This document shows positions 1-10,330 of a stretch of DNA of 64,000 bases, in pieces. Position numbers and translations under genes: made by a program. The DNA comes from Spirometra erinaceieuropaei (Eukaryota > Platyhelminthes > Cestoda > Diphyllobothriidea > Diphyllobothriidae), in contig CACRXP010000567.1 of the NCBI GenBank assembly GCA_902702965.1, forward strand, positions 49,150-113,149, written 5' to 3'. How positions within the stretch are numbered: the stretch's first letter is position 1; each line of letters opens with the position of its first letter. A model generated the notes under the pieces. It was not told the origin of the DNA, ran no database searches, and saw only the letters and a program-made list of their open reading frames with translations.

Positions 1-394
1 CCCAGTCACTCCAAAAATAATCCCATGGAAACCAAGTTACGCCGTCCACTGGCCAAAAACACGAAAGTTACTAGATAGACGTGTGTTTGAACCATTTTCC
101 CACTCAACGAACGCTTTAGGGAAACAACACTTAGGTGGGGTTGAAGAACCGATTTCGGGGGAGAATCACGCTAAAGCAGCCTCCATGTGACTGCATGCTG
201 ACTTCTGAAGAATTTTTTAACCTGCTTTGGCAGAGTGCACTCGACACAAATCCTTACTCTAATTGTGCACATTTTCGATGCCTGTATCTATGGAGGCATA
301 GTTTATGGACGACGACAGTTCGACCATTGATGATGTCCACCGTGTGCCCCACGGACTGCATTGTGGGAGCAGTGACGGTGACTTACTCAGGGGT
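1..394. other. no recognisable feature
   Basis: Short frames occur here but none resembles a protein I know, and no repeat unit shared with the rest of the window was noticed. The stretch from 641 to 945 is likewise empty. Confidence 0.4.
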
Positions 395-640
395 TTATAG
401 TGCCAGTAGACTTGCGTAGCATCTACCTACACTCTCTCCTCCTCCCCCGCCTGAACCCGGTGTCAAGACAGAGTCAAGAAGACCGGAGACGGGGGAGGCC
501 GCAGGTGGATGGCTTGGACGGATCCTCGCCTTGGCGCTCCACTCCGCACCCCCTGGTCCACACACAAATGACCAGGATTTTGACCACAAAACAATGGGGT
601 GATGGTAGTGGTCCAGTTGTGCGACGAATGCCGATAACAG
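395..640 (-). repeat. GC-rich hairpin repeat, copy 1
   Basis: This interspersed repeat recurs at least seven times in the window. Its core on this strand reads GGTCTTCTTGACTCTGTCTT, followed by a G-rich run, then GCAGATGCTACGCAAGTCTA-like sequence (here slightly altered). In the best copies a CCTCCCCCACCT / AGGTGGGGGAGG pair flanks the core and could form a 12-bp stem with a loop of about 37 nt. It has no coding potential and its mobilising class is unknown. Confidence 0.6.
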
Positions 641-945
641 GGTCCGCCAGCGCACCCCGCAAATGTTGGAATTTGTGATTGCGCACAGATAATGCCTGCC
701 AGAGTCCGATGTGGCCCCCGTGTTGGTCCAGCGCATCTAACACGTGGCCCGTTTGGAGGGCACAGTTTATGGACAAAGTACACTCAGAAAACATTTCTTA
801 CACTCACTTTATGAGAAATTCTGTCTTTTTCGGGTAATGCCCACAATGAGGAAGGGAGCGTTTCGTCTTTTAGACAGGCTTGTAATGATAAGCAATTTTG
901 CTACGCCTATATGACTATTCATGCAGCCTTTATTCTCTGAATGAA

Positions 946-1888
946 CAGTGGATGCGCTATCTCAATAAATGTTAACCGAAATACCGAAATGTATTTTGAC
1001 CCAAAAAGGTTACTAAATAGGGTTTTCACATTAATAACCGTGGAGCGTAATCCCAAAACGTGTCGGTCACGTTAGGATGTGGCCTTATGAACGAGCTTCT
1101 TTTTGATAGCCTGCAAAAACTACACTGTAGAAATAACTACTTATTAATATGAATTGTTATTATTGATCTTTGATGTCCTTATAAATTCAAATACACTTTA
1201 TAGAGGGCATACACAAAAATTATCGTTTTTTACTCATTTTACAGCAAAGTACGTCTTCTTTAGATTTTATACTTAAGGAAAAAGTGTCTTCTAGCTGTTA
1301 AAAACTACAACTATGGTATTTTTAGGCCGTAAAATGTTCATTAATAAAACATCATACCTCTAAATTTATTAATGCTGCTTGTGAAGTATGCAATTTTCTT
1401 CAAATACACTCTAAAATTTATGAACCCTGCATATCATCTTCCTAGTAGCGTATGCGAATTTATGATTTTCCTTCTACGGAAAGCACAAAGCCTGTAGTTT
1501 TGAAACTATGAGTGCAAGCGTAACGACAGGTCGTGCTCAAAATTATTCGGGAAATTAAATAAATTTTAAAAACCAAATTATACACAATTTGAAGAAAACA
1601 CACCTCACTACCAGATGGCAAAAACGCGAATACAATATATATGAATTTTTTAAGAGCTCCAAAAATAAATGAGAAAAGTTAATTTTAATATGTATTCACT
1701 TTTACGGAGTATAGTTTCCCCAAACGGCCGAAAAGAGGTTCTTTCTAAAGACGGCCTCCTGAGGTGATCGAGATGTCTTAGGATTATGTTTCCAGTCAAT
1801 TATTATTATAACCCTGCTTGAGTAACCTCTTCGAGTCGAAAACACATTTCGGACTTTCGGCTGACACTTCATTAAACAGTACATCCAG
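946..1888. mobile_element. foldback element, subfamily C, diverged copy
   Basis: The left end reads CAGTGGATGCGCTATCTCAA and is followed by the arm sequence seen in the other foldback copies (an AAATGTTAACCGAAAT block, then a block like TTGATTTTCGATGCC). The right end is the inverted counterpart near 1880, with a degraded terminus. The element is a long inverted repeat with a short central loop and has no open frame. It is older than most copies, judged by mismatches between its arms. The TA flank is not preserved on the left. Confidence 0.6.
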
Positions 1889-2085
1889 ATCCAGATCTAC
1901 CGCATAACTATGTCTTTGTGGGATGCAACAATAGGTGGGAAGTGACATACAGTATGGTTACATGATAGGCAGCCTCACTTTCTCACATACGCGGCCTTTT
2001 TCTCTCGGAAGTCCATCGAAAATAACGGCTGATATTTCATCCTCTTATAACACGCTATAGTAATACCTTTATTCTGTGCAACCTA

Positions 2086-3029
2086 CAATGCCTGACCGTT
2101 CTAACGAACTGTTGACCGAAATTCTGACACGCGTTTTTGATTAGGAAGGATTACATAGGTGAGGTTGTAATAGTGACTACCGTTCAGTATGTCGGACTCA
2201 CCAGGATGTCGGCTTTTGAATGCATTCCATTTTGACCTGCAGAAACCACACTCTGTACTAAATGACAACTTATGTAGCATGCATTTTTCACATTTATTTT
2301 CGGTGGTTTTATGAATTTGAATATATTTAATAGAAAAAATGCACAAAAAGTATGCTTTCTTTCACTCGTTTGGTAGAAAATCACATTGCTTTAGTATGTT
2401 ATACGCGAAGAAACTGCATACCTAGGTTTTAAAAAGTTTTTAATTATGAGATTTTTAAGACCGTGGGGTGTCCATATATTCAGCATCGCACATGTTCGTT
2501 TACCAATGCTACTTCATGAGATGTACAACACAGCCCGCATCCATTGCAGAATTTTATGAACTCTATATGGTATCTTCTTAAACGCATGGAGGAATATGTG
2601 ATTTTCTTTACGCGGAAATCATGTACCATGTAGACTTATTCGTTAAACGTTAATGCGGTGACACATCAGGCTCAAAACTATTCTGGGATTGGGAAACTTT
2701 TTAAAACCAAAATATACACTCTTCGAATAAAAAAAAATATAAAGAAACTGTGATTGTGATTTCGTGTAGGTTTTCTGTAAAGCACATCCGAATTTATAAG
2801 ACCATCGAAAATCAATGGGAAAAATGCCTGATACTTAAGTGGTCATTTTTTACCGAATATGGTTTCTGCAAGAGGTCGAAAAGAAGTGCACTCGAAAGCT
2901 GACATCCTGGCGCATCATTGAACTGGGCCGCATGGTAATGAACATTAAAACCCTACTTAAGTAATTCGTTCTTATCGAAAACGCAATCCAGAATTTCAGC
3001 TAACATTTAATGAGATCGGTCACGCACTG
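2086..3029. mobile_element. foldback element, subfamily B
   Basis: The copy starts CAATGCCTGACCG and ends CGGTCACGCACTG, with TA on both sides (2084-2085 and 3030-3031). Arms of about 400 bp are inverted around a loop of about 200 bp. Its sequence differs from subfamily A in the termini (CACGCACTG against CACCTACTG) and in arm blocks such as GATTAGGAAGGATTACATAG. No coding capacity. Terminal CAG and TA target duplication fit a Tc1/mariner-type MITE, but no transposase is present. Confidence 0.75.
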
Positions 3030-3031
3030 TA

Positions 3032-4008
3032 CAATAGGTGGGCTAACTCATGAAATGTCAACCGAAATTTCGAGATGCGTTCTCGTCTCGAAAAGGTTAA
3101 TTAAGTAGGGTTGTAAAACTCATCATCTTGCGGCAAAATTTTATAATGAACCATTCACCTCAGGGTGTCGGCTTTCGAATGAACTTATTTCCGACAACAT
3201 GCACGAACTATACTCTGCAAAAGATAACTACTTAATAAGCACGCAATTTTCTCATAAATTTTCGGTGCCTTTGAAAATTCAATTATAGTTAATGAAAAAC
3301 ATGCATAAAATATTCCTTCTCTTGCTCGTTCGGTAGACAATCATGTCGTCTTCCGTTTTTCTACTCAAACGAGGGATATAATTCGGTTTTAAAAACATTT
3401 CTAATTGTGAGATTTTTAACACCGTGAAATGACCCTTCATAAAACATCGCGTCTCTGCATTTACCAACGTGGCTTGTAAAGTTAACAATGTGGCTCAAAT
3501 TCACTGCTTAATTTTATGTAACCCATATGGTCTCCTCTTATTACCCTAGAGAAATCCATGGTTTTCCGTACGCGAAAAATATACGGCTTGTAGATTTTAA
3601 ACCCTGAATGAAAGTGTTACAGCAGGTCGGGTTCCAAATTATTCGGGAATTGGCAAAGTTTTACAAAACCAAATCATACCCTTCCTTACGGTGTAAAATT
3701 GTAAGAAGACGTAATTTTCCACTGAATGAGCAGAAGAATGAATACTTTTACGTTCGTTTCGTATGACGTATAATCAAATCTTTAAGGACATCGAAAACTA
3801 CTGAAAAAATGCATGCTAATTAAGTAGCCATTTTTTCCAAAGTATGGTTTTTGGACACAGTCAGCAGGAAGTTTGTTCGAAAGCCGTCGTCCTGGGGTTA
3901 CTGAATTATTATAGAATTATGCTGCCTGATGCTTAATTTTACAGTCCTACTTATCGAAAACGCATTTCAGAATTTCAGCCAACATTTCATGAGTTCGCCC
4001 ACGTACTG
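3032..4008. mobile_element. foldback element, subfamily A
   Basis: The copy starts CAATAGGTGGGCTAACTCAT and ends with the complement, ...GCCCACGTACTG, followed by TA at 4009-4010. It begins immediately after the TA that closes the neighbouring subfamily B copy, so one TA serves both elements. Arms are inverted around a loop containing CTCTGCATTTACCAACGTGG. The loop is in the forward sense. No protein is encoded; apparent short frames here are shadows of the repeat. Confidence 0.8.
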
Positions 4009-4254
4009 TATGTGTCGCTAAAACGGGCCAGACGGTAGATGTGCTGTTCCAGTTCGATAGCTAGATCGGAGTCCAGTAGGTGTTATGCGGAATGCGCATC
4101 CGTAACAAATGCCAAATTTGGGGTGCAGTGACACGCCCAGTTGCGCGCTCATGCGGCGCCAGTTGAAACCTGTGCCGCCACCTATTTTCGTTGCGGTATA
4201 AAATCCTGGTCAGTATGGACCAGCGGTTGTGGCTGAACACCTAGGCGCGGGTTC

Positions 4255-4450
4255 TCGTCGCAGCAACCACCTGCGTTCCCTTCCGCCACCGGTCTTCTTG
4301 ACTCCGTCTTGATGTCGAACCCCCAGGTGTGGGAAGAGGGAGAGAGTGTGGCAGATGCGACGTAAATTCACTATCACTTTAAGTTAACTCCAGCGCACGT
4401 CACCGCTGTGGCGCACACGGCGTGCATCGTCGGAATCGATGGCCGTACTG
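4255..4450 (+). repeat. GC-rich hairpin repeat, copy 2
   Basis: It contains GGTCTTCTTGACTCCGTCTT, then a G-rich run, GCAGATGCGACG, CACTATCACTTTAAG and ATCGTCGGAATCGATGG, in the same order as the other copies. It sits between two foldback elements. Confidence 0.65.
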
Positions 4451-5368
4451 CCATCATCCTGTGCAACCAGCCCTATTCTGTCAGCAAGAAAAGATGGCGA
4501 ATCATTAAAAAATAAAAATGCCAAATGGCTGCATCATATGGTCTGATCGTGAGCTAACTCGTAAAATCTCAACCGAAATTCCGAAATGCGTTTTCGTTTC
4601 AAAAAGATTAACTAAGTAGGGTTGTAAAACTAATCTGTCTGCAGTAAAATTCTATAATAATTCAGTTACCGCAGGATGCCGGTTTTCAAACAAACTTCTT
4701 TCTGGCTGCACGAATAAACAATACTCTGTAAAAAAATGGCTACTTAAGTAGGACGAATTTTTCACTTTGATTTTCGGTGCCCCTAAACGTCCAATTATAT
4801 TTCATGGAAAACATGCATAAAAATATTCATTCTTTCGCTCATTCGGTAGAAAATTACATCTTCTTTCAATTTTATACTCGAACGAGGGACATAATCCGGT
4901 TTTAAAAAGTTTCTAATTGTGGGACTTTTAAATACCGTGAAATGGCCGTTCACAAATCGTCATATCTGTGCATTTACCAATGTGGCTTGTAAAGTTAACA
5001 CTATGGATCAAATCCAATGCTACATTTTATGAACCCCATATGATCCCCTCTTAATACCGTAGAGAAATTTTGGTCCTTCCGTACGCGGAAAATACACTGC
5101 TTGTAGCTTGGAAACCCAGAAAACAAGTGTAACAGTAAATCGGATTCAAAATTAATCGAGAATTGGAAACGTTTTAGAAAACCGAATTATACCCTTCCTT
5201 TAAATATAAAATTGGAAAAAGACGCTATTTTCTGCCGAATGAGCGGAAGAATGAATATTCTTATGTGTGTTTTCCATGAAATATAAATGAATTTCTGAGG
5301 GCATCGAAAATTAATGAGAATAGTATATGCCACTCAAGTAGACCGTTTTTATAGAATATGGTTTTTGC

Positions 5369-7339
5369 ATGCAGCCGGAAAAGGTTAAGGTTCGCAACAC
5401 GTCCGCCCAAAACATTCTCATGCTTCAGACTTGCATTTCTCTTACTATCCCCACTTTCCTTGAACATTCTAATGTTGAATCCTGTTCTTCCAACCTTACA
5501 GCGTTTTTAAAGGAAATTTTCGATATTTGCTGCCCTTTTGATACTGTTATGGTACGACCGGATAGAATTTCTTCCCCCTATCTGAAATCGTTAAGACGTA
5601 AAAAAGAACTCCTTTACAAGCTAGGCTTACGTGATAACCTTAAGGACGTTACCGTCTTAATCAAAACAGAGATTGACCGGCTAAATAGCCTGTTTGTCAG
5701 CCAACTTTTTTCCTCTTCTTACTCCCCCCCTTTCCCCCCTTCCTCAGCTGAAATTTGGAAAAATCTTAAGCGTCTCACTGGTCATCGCAACACGCTGGTG
5801 CATGTGGATGCAGCTTTAGACTCCCTAAATAAAAATTTTATATTTAGTCACAATGACTCCCATCTTCCCTTAGAAGACATTCCCCTATCACCGAGTACAT
5901 TCCAACCCGTGTCTTTGGCAACAGTAGAGAAACACCTTAAAAAGGTCCGTGGATCAACAGCTGCCGGACCGGATGGTGCCTCGCCTTTTCTTCTTAAATC
6001 TTGCAGTTCGCAGATAGCCCCTATTTTAACGCACATAATCAATAGGTCTTTCATGGAGTCCAAGATTCCCGACGCCTGGCGTACAGTGAGAATCACTCCC
6101 ATCCCTAAAAAACCTGCTAACTTTGGTCCTAAATCTTTTCGCCCAATTGCCTGCTCCTCTGCAATACTAAAGCTTGCTGAAAGAGTTGCCATAGATATCA
6201 TAAAGCCTTTTTCTTCCAGTTTTTCCGACCCCTTACAATTTGCATACAAAGCTAAACGGAGTACTTTAGATGCTGTCGCTCTTGTGGTCCACTCTGCTCT
6301 AAAAGCATTAGACAAGGGTTGCCGCGAGTATGTGTGCGCTTTTCTTGATTACTCCTCCGCCTTCAATACCGTCCCGCGTCCTCTTCTCCTTTCCAAAACC
6401 TCCGCATGTGGCTCTCCAGGCTGGGTCGTCTCTTGGCTGAGCGATTATTTTAGCTTCCGCACCCAATTTGTCCAATCTGGCAAGCGAAAATCTTCGACCC
6501 TTCCCAATGACTGCGGTGTTCTTCAAGGTTCCATTCTATCCCCTCACCTTTTCTCCCTCCACACTGATGATCTCAGGTCCCCTAATGACTGTCTTCTGGT
6601 CAAGTATGCTGACGATGTGGTTGTTGGACACCCTCTCAAAAGTCAGACACACCTCCGGTCTCTAAAGGATGGCCTAAACCATGTCCTAGCGTGGTCGGAG
6701 GAAAATGGTCTCCTAATTAACAACCAAAAATCTGTTCAGTGTATTTTTCGACTGCGGCCCTCTCCTAACCCTGATTCCTCTGACATTCTTCCTAATGAGG
6801 TATCCTCTTTCAGGTATCTCGGTGTTACTTTGTCCTCAAATCTTTCTTTTTCCCTCCATATTGAGTCCCTATTTATTAAAGTTCGTAAATTCCTTTACTA
6901 CATTCGTCGTTTGCGTTCCTACTCCACACCTCAACCCTTAGTCTGGCGATTCATTGATGCCTGCATTCTTCCTCTTATCCTATACTGTTCTCCTGTCGTT
7001 TTTCCTGCTTTGTTAAAAAAGGATCTTTTAATTTTGAAACGAGTCCTCCGCATGCTCTCTTCTGCTGCTGGCGTTTCTTATATTTTTTTAGTTGACACAA
7101 TCTTACAACGACACTTCAATGCGGTCAAGCAATTTGCTGGTCGAATTCTAGATGACGTTGCCCATCCCCTACATTCCGATCTTATGGCTGCCAAGTCTTC
7201 CCGCCCGATGCGCCGCAACTTCCGCCTTATACCCTGTCGCACATCGGCTTATCGAGCCTCTGTATTACCATTCCTAGCGCGCTATCTTACGTGCGAAGAG
7301 ACAGAAATACAGAAGCTCAGACTTGAACTATCCCCATAA
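5369..7339 (+). CDS. non-LTR retrotransposon reverse transcriptase (5'-truncated element)
   Basis: This 656-codon frame encodes a LINE reverse transcriptase and its C-terminal region. Visible RT blocks are AGPDGASPFLLKSC-like fingers near residue 200, motif A FLDYSSAFNTV near 324, motif B GVLQGSILSPHLFSLHTDDL near 382, the catalytic motif KYADDVVV near 411, and a thumb block SFRYLGVTL. No apurinic endonuclease domain precedes it, so the element is 5' truncated. The first four residues (MQPE) come from the foldback element into which it inserted; LINE sequence begins near 5381. No stop or frameshift is seen, which implies recent insertion. Best fit is the CR1/L2/Rex1 group; the exact clade needs a phylogeny. 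It probably cannot move on its own. Confidence 0.85.
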   Translation: MQPEKVKVRNTSAQNILMLQTCISLTIPTFLEHSNVESCSSNLTAFLKEIFDICCPFDTVMVRPDRISSPYLKSLRRKKELLYKLGLRDNLKDVTVLIKTEIDRLNSLFVSQLFSSSYSPPFPPSSAEIWKNLKRLTGHRNTLVHVDAALDSLNKNFIFSHNDSHLPLEDIPLSPSTFQPVSLATVEKHLKKVRGSTAAGPDGASPFLLKSCSSQIAPILTHIINRSFMESKIPDAWRTVRITPIPKKPANFGPKSFRPIACSSAILKLAERVAIDIIKPFSSSFSDPLQFAYKAKRSTLDAVALVVHSALKALDKGCREYVCAFLDYSSAFNTVPRPLLLSKTSACGSPGWVVSWLSDYFSFRTQFVQSGKRKSSTLPNDCGVLQGSILSPHLFSLHTDDLRSPNDCLLVKYADDVVVGHPLKSQTHLRSLKDGLNHVLAWSEENGLLINNQKSVQCIFRLRPSPNPDSSDILPNEVSSFRYLGVTLSSNLSFSLHIESLFIKVRKFLYYIRRLRSYSTPQPLVWRFIDACILPLILYCSPVVFPALLKKDLLILKRVLRMLSSAAGVSYIFLVDTILQRHFNAVKQFAGRILDDVAHPLHSDLMAAKSSRPMRRNFRLIPCRTSAYRASVLPFLARYLTCEETEIQKLRLELSP

Positions 7340-7470
7340 TAATCGTTTCTTTGACTGTTGAATAATCTCTTAACTTATTTACTACCCACAGTGAATGGAG
7401 CCAATTTTTTGCTGAAAATTTTGAACTTACGATTTAAAAATAAAGCGCATTTTCCTCCTCCTCCTCCTCA
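5381..7470 (+). mobile_element. LINE (CR1/L2/Rex1-like), 5' truncated, inserted in a foldback element
   Basis: The element runs from the break in the foldback arm near 5381 to a 3' (TCC)n tail at 7453-7469. After the stop there is a 3' untranslated stretch of about 110 nt with an AATAAA at 7439-7444 just before the tail. Short microsatellite-like tails instead of poly(A) are typical of CR1-group LINEs. The target duplication is at most 3-4 nt (AAA or GAAA), and cannot be separated from the A-rich target. Confidence 0.8.
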
Positions 7471-7630
7471 AAGAAGTTCGATCGAAAGCTGTCATCCTGC
7501 GGTAACAGAATTATTATAGAATTCTGCTACACAACGATTAGTTCTATAACCCTACTTAATTAATCTTTTCGAAACGAAAACGGATTTAGAAATTTCGATT
7601 GACATTTCATGAGTTAGCCCACCTACTGTA

Positions 7631-7838
7631 CATTTTGTAATAGCGCATTCTAATATCGCTAGTTTAGAAATTTCGGAGGATAAACCTGGTCGGTCTGCAT
7701 CAGGTTGGAGCGGCGGTCGCCTTGTAATTCGACCAGATGGGCTAACGTCAGGCGCTGACGATTCTTAATGCCAACCGAAAGATGGCCGGAGGCTTTGGGC
7801 CTGAAGACCCGGTCTTAGCCCGTGGCTAAGACTGCACG
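7631..7838 (-). repeat. LINE-derived block, inverted duplicate of 13915-14124
   Basis: About 208 bp that is the near-exact reverse complement of 13915-14122, including CATCAGGTTGGAGCGGCGG and GATGGCCGGAGGCTTTGGGC. Both copies touch the end of a subfamily A foldback element at the same TA. In the other copy the block reads in frame into a LINE thumb domain, so this is a LINE fragment carried along in a segmental duplication. Its distal edge joins the interior of the next foldback copy. Confidence 0.7.
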
Positions 7839-8665
7839 CCAAAATTGCACTCTGTAAAAAACGATTACTTATGTATCATGAATTTTTTCTCATTGATTTT
7901 CGATGCCTCTAAAAGTCAAATTATATTTCATACAAAACATGCATAAAAAATTCATTCTTTTGCTCATTCGACAGATAATTACGTCTTTTTTCAATCTCAT
8001 ACTCGAAGGAAGGGTCTAATTCGGTTTTGAAAAACTTTTCCAGTTCCCGAATAATTTTGACTCCGCTCTATCGTTGCACTTGGATTCGGGGTTTTCAAAC
8101 TACAAGCCGTATATTTTCGACGTACGGCAAACCAAACATTTATCTACGGTACTAAATGGCAACCATATGGGTTTCATAAAATTTAGCGGTGGATTTGAGC
8201 CATATTGTTAACTTTACAAGCCACATTGGTAAATGCAGAGACATGACAATTTATGAACGGCCATTTCACGGTATTTAAAGTTCCACAAGTAGGAACTTTT
8301 TAAAACCTTATTATGTCCTTCCTTCGATTCTGAGATTGAAAAAAGACGTAATTTTATACCGAATGAGCAAAAGAATGAATATCTTTATGCATATTTTCCA
8401 TGAAATATAATTGGACATTTAGGGACACCGAAAATCAATGAGAAAATTCCATACTATATGCGTATATAGTCATTTTTTACAGAGTGCAGTTTTTGCATGC
8501 AGCAGGAAGGAAGTTTGGTCGAAAGCCGTCATTCTGGGGTAACTGAAATGTTATAGAATTATGTTGCAGACTGATTAGTTTTATAACCATACTTAATTAA
8601 TCTGTTTGAAACGGAGACGCATTTCGGAATTTTGGTTGAGATTTCATGAGTTAGCTCACCTACTG
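7839..8665. mobile_element. foldback element, subfamily A, left-truncated
   Basis: It begins inside the left arm (CACTCTGTAAAAAACG) and ends TTAGCTCACCTACTG followed by TA at 8666-8667. The central loop is inverted relative to the copies at 3032 and 4543, so the element lies in the opposite orientation. Confidence 0.7.
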
Positions 8666-10204
8666 TATATAATACATAAGCAGTTCACATGAAGTGCAAC
8701 TGGCCAGACGCAGACAGCTGTTTTACGGTCGATACCGATCAGCCAGTCATACCCAACCCCGAAGTGTGGAACACTTACATAAGTACACGTACATATGGAC
8801 GATTGTTTTATTATTTATCGTACTAACAACATAGGTGTTAGCTAAAGACTTTTAGTTAGTACCTCTGTAGTCAGAATGGTGAATAATTACACGGTTGAAT
8901 ACTTCTGGCTGCCTGTTGGCGGTTTGTGAATATTGCGCGGTTTTTCCGCAGCGGCTAATGGCTTTCAGCTCAAATATTTATATCAACTTTCGAACTTTGC
9001 CTGAAAAGGCCTGTTCCGAAGAATGTACTCTTAGTTCGCGCATTAACTTCCTCGGAAATTAAACCAGACACGTATACATATATAAACATTCGAACTTTTT
9101 GCGTGAGGTATCATAATGCCGACTGAAAAGTCGGTAGCTTCACTCACTCAGGTTGTGGGTGAGGCCATCTGTCGGGTTGTGTGCTGGATGTTACTGACGG
9201 ACCTTGGTAGGCAATTTACTTACTTCCGACTCACTGGAGTACGAGTTAAAGTGTGGGGGAATCCGCTTAGTTAAAACCAAGCTGTTCAGGATTAGACTAT
9301 GAATGACACTAAGCTGTTTGAAGCCCACTTTAAATTCAGAGAGTGTGCTACGAGTTCTAATTAGGCGGATAAGTTGTGAACACTCGAAACCTTTAAACTA
9401 ACCCACAAATTCCCAGCGATTCTCAATGCGTAGGATACGAAGCGTCAGGAACGCACAATATCTATTTGACGTTAATCCCCCTAAATTTCACAAACTGGCT
9501 GCGCGAAGCAGTGGTATGAACGTTCTTAGTCTTCCCGGAAATGCCAAACAACAAACTGCCTTTACCTATGATGCTAATCCATCCCTGTTGGCGTTTATTT
9601 AATTGGAGAGCTCAGTGAGATAATTAATTCATAGTACCTAGCGCACCATTTAGGAGAACCTCACATTTAAGGTACCTACGAGTTAGGTAACAAGGAACAG
9701 CGTCGGTCGAAGATCTGTTTCTAAAACCCAATCACTTGTCCCAATGAGGCCTACCATTTAACGGACGGAAGGCTCATTGGTGAGAGCGAAATATAATCAT
9801 GCTTACATGGTTACTAATTGATTTTGTCAGATGGACTTCTGCAGCTGGTTAACGACTTCGAAAATCATATTTTCATCAGTGTGTTACCCGTATTCATGCA
9901 TTTGGACTCTAGTGCTTAAGCGGCCGTTTGGCTGTTTACCCCGCAATTCTATATTTGGATTCATGCTTACCTTACTTATTCAGTTGGTGGCAGCGTGCGC
10001 TATATAGCCGCGCAAAACAATAGAACGGGGTGACTTTATACGGCAAAATAACGGAAATTTGTCCTTGATGATGATATCGTACAATAGTTAAGAGTAATGA
10101 GACGCGTGGTTGTACGGGAAATGTTCAATATACAGATGCTTCAGGGTTTAGTAGAAAATGAACAGCTCATGAATGTGCAATTTAATACTCAATGGCTGTA
10201 TTAT

Positions 10205-10330
10205 GTGGAGAATTGGTTCTGTTAGTTCCGTTCTCGCAGGCTTTATGAACATCACTGGGCAATGGCCTTTGGTTGGTTCTTGGGGTTGCCGCGTTTACAG
10301 TTCAGTCATTGGGAGTTGATTTCGGGGGGG
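10205..10330 (+). repeat. diverged dispersed repeat, copy 1
   Basis: It shares an ordered set of blocks with 25312-25430: CCGTTCTCGCAGGC, a GAACA block, CAATGGC, TTGGGGTTGCC and GTTGATTTCG. Identity is patchy, suggesting an old family. Function unknown. Confidence 0.45.

Larger units (their letters stand above)
4543..7628. mobile_element. foldback element, subfamily A, split by a LINE
   Basis: The left terminus is degraded (about 4543) and the right end is GCCCACCTACTG followed by TA at 7629-7630. Without the LINE at about 5381-7470 the element would be close to 1 kb. The host sequence reads GCATGCAGCCGGAA before the insertion and AAGAAGTTCG after it; intact copies elsewhere, for example near 18540, have these two pieces joined. 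The loop is in the forward sense. Confidence 0.75.

Noticed and set aside
1702..4000. Small minus- and plus-strand frames within the foldback elements as genes
   Set aside because: The same frames recur in every copy of the repeat and in both arms; they are shadows of inverted-repeat DNA.
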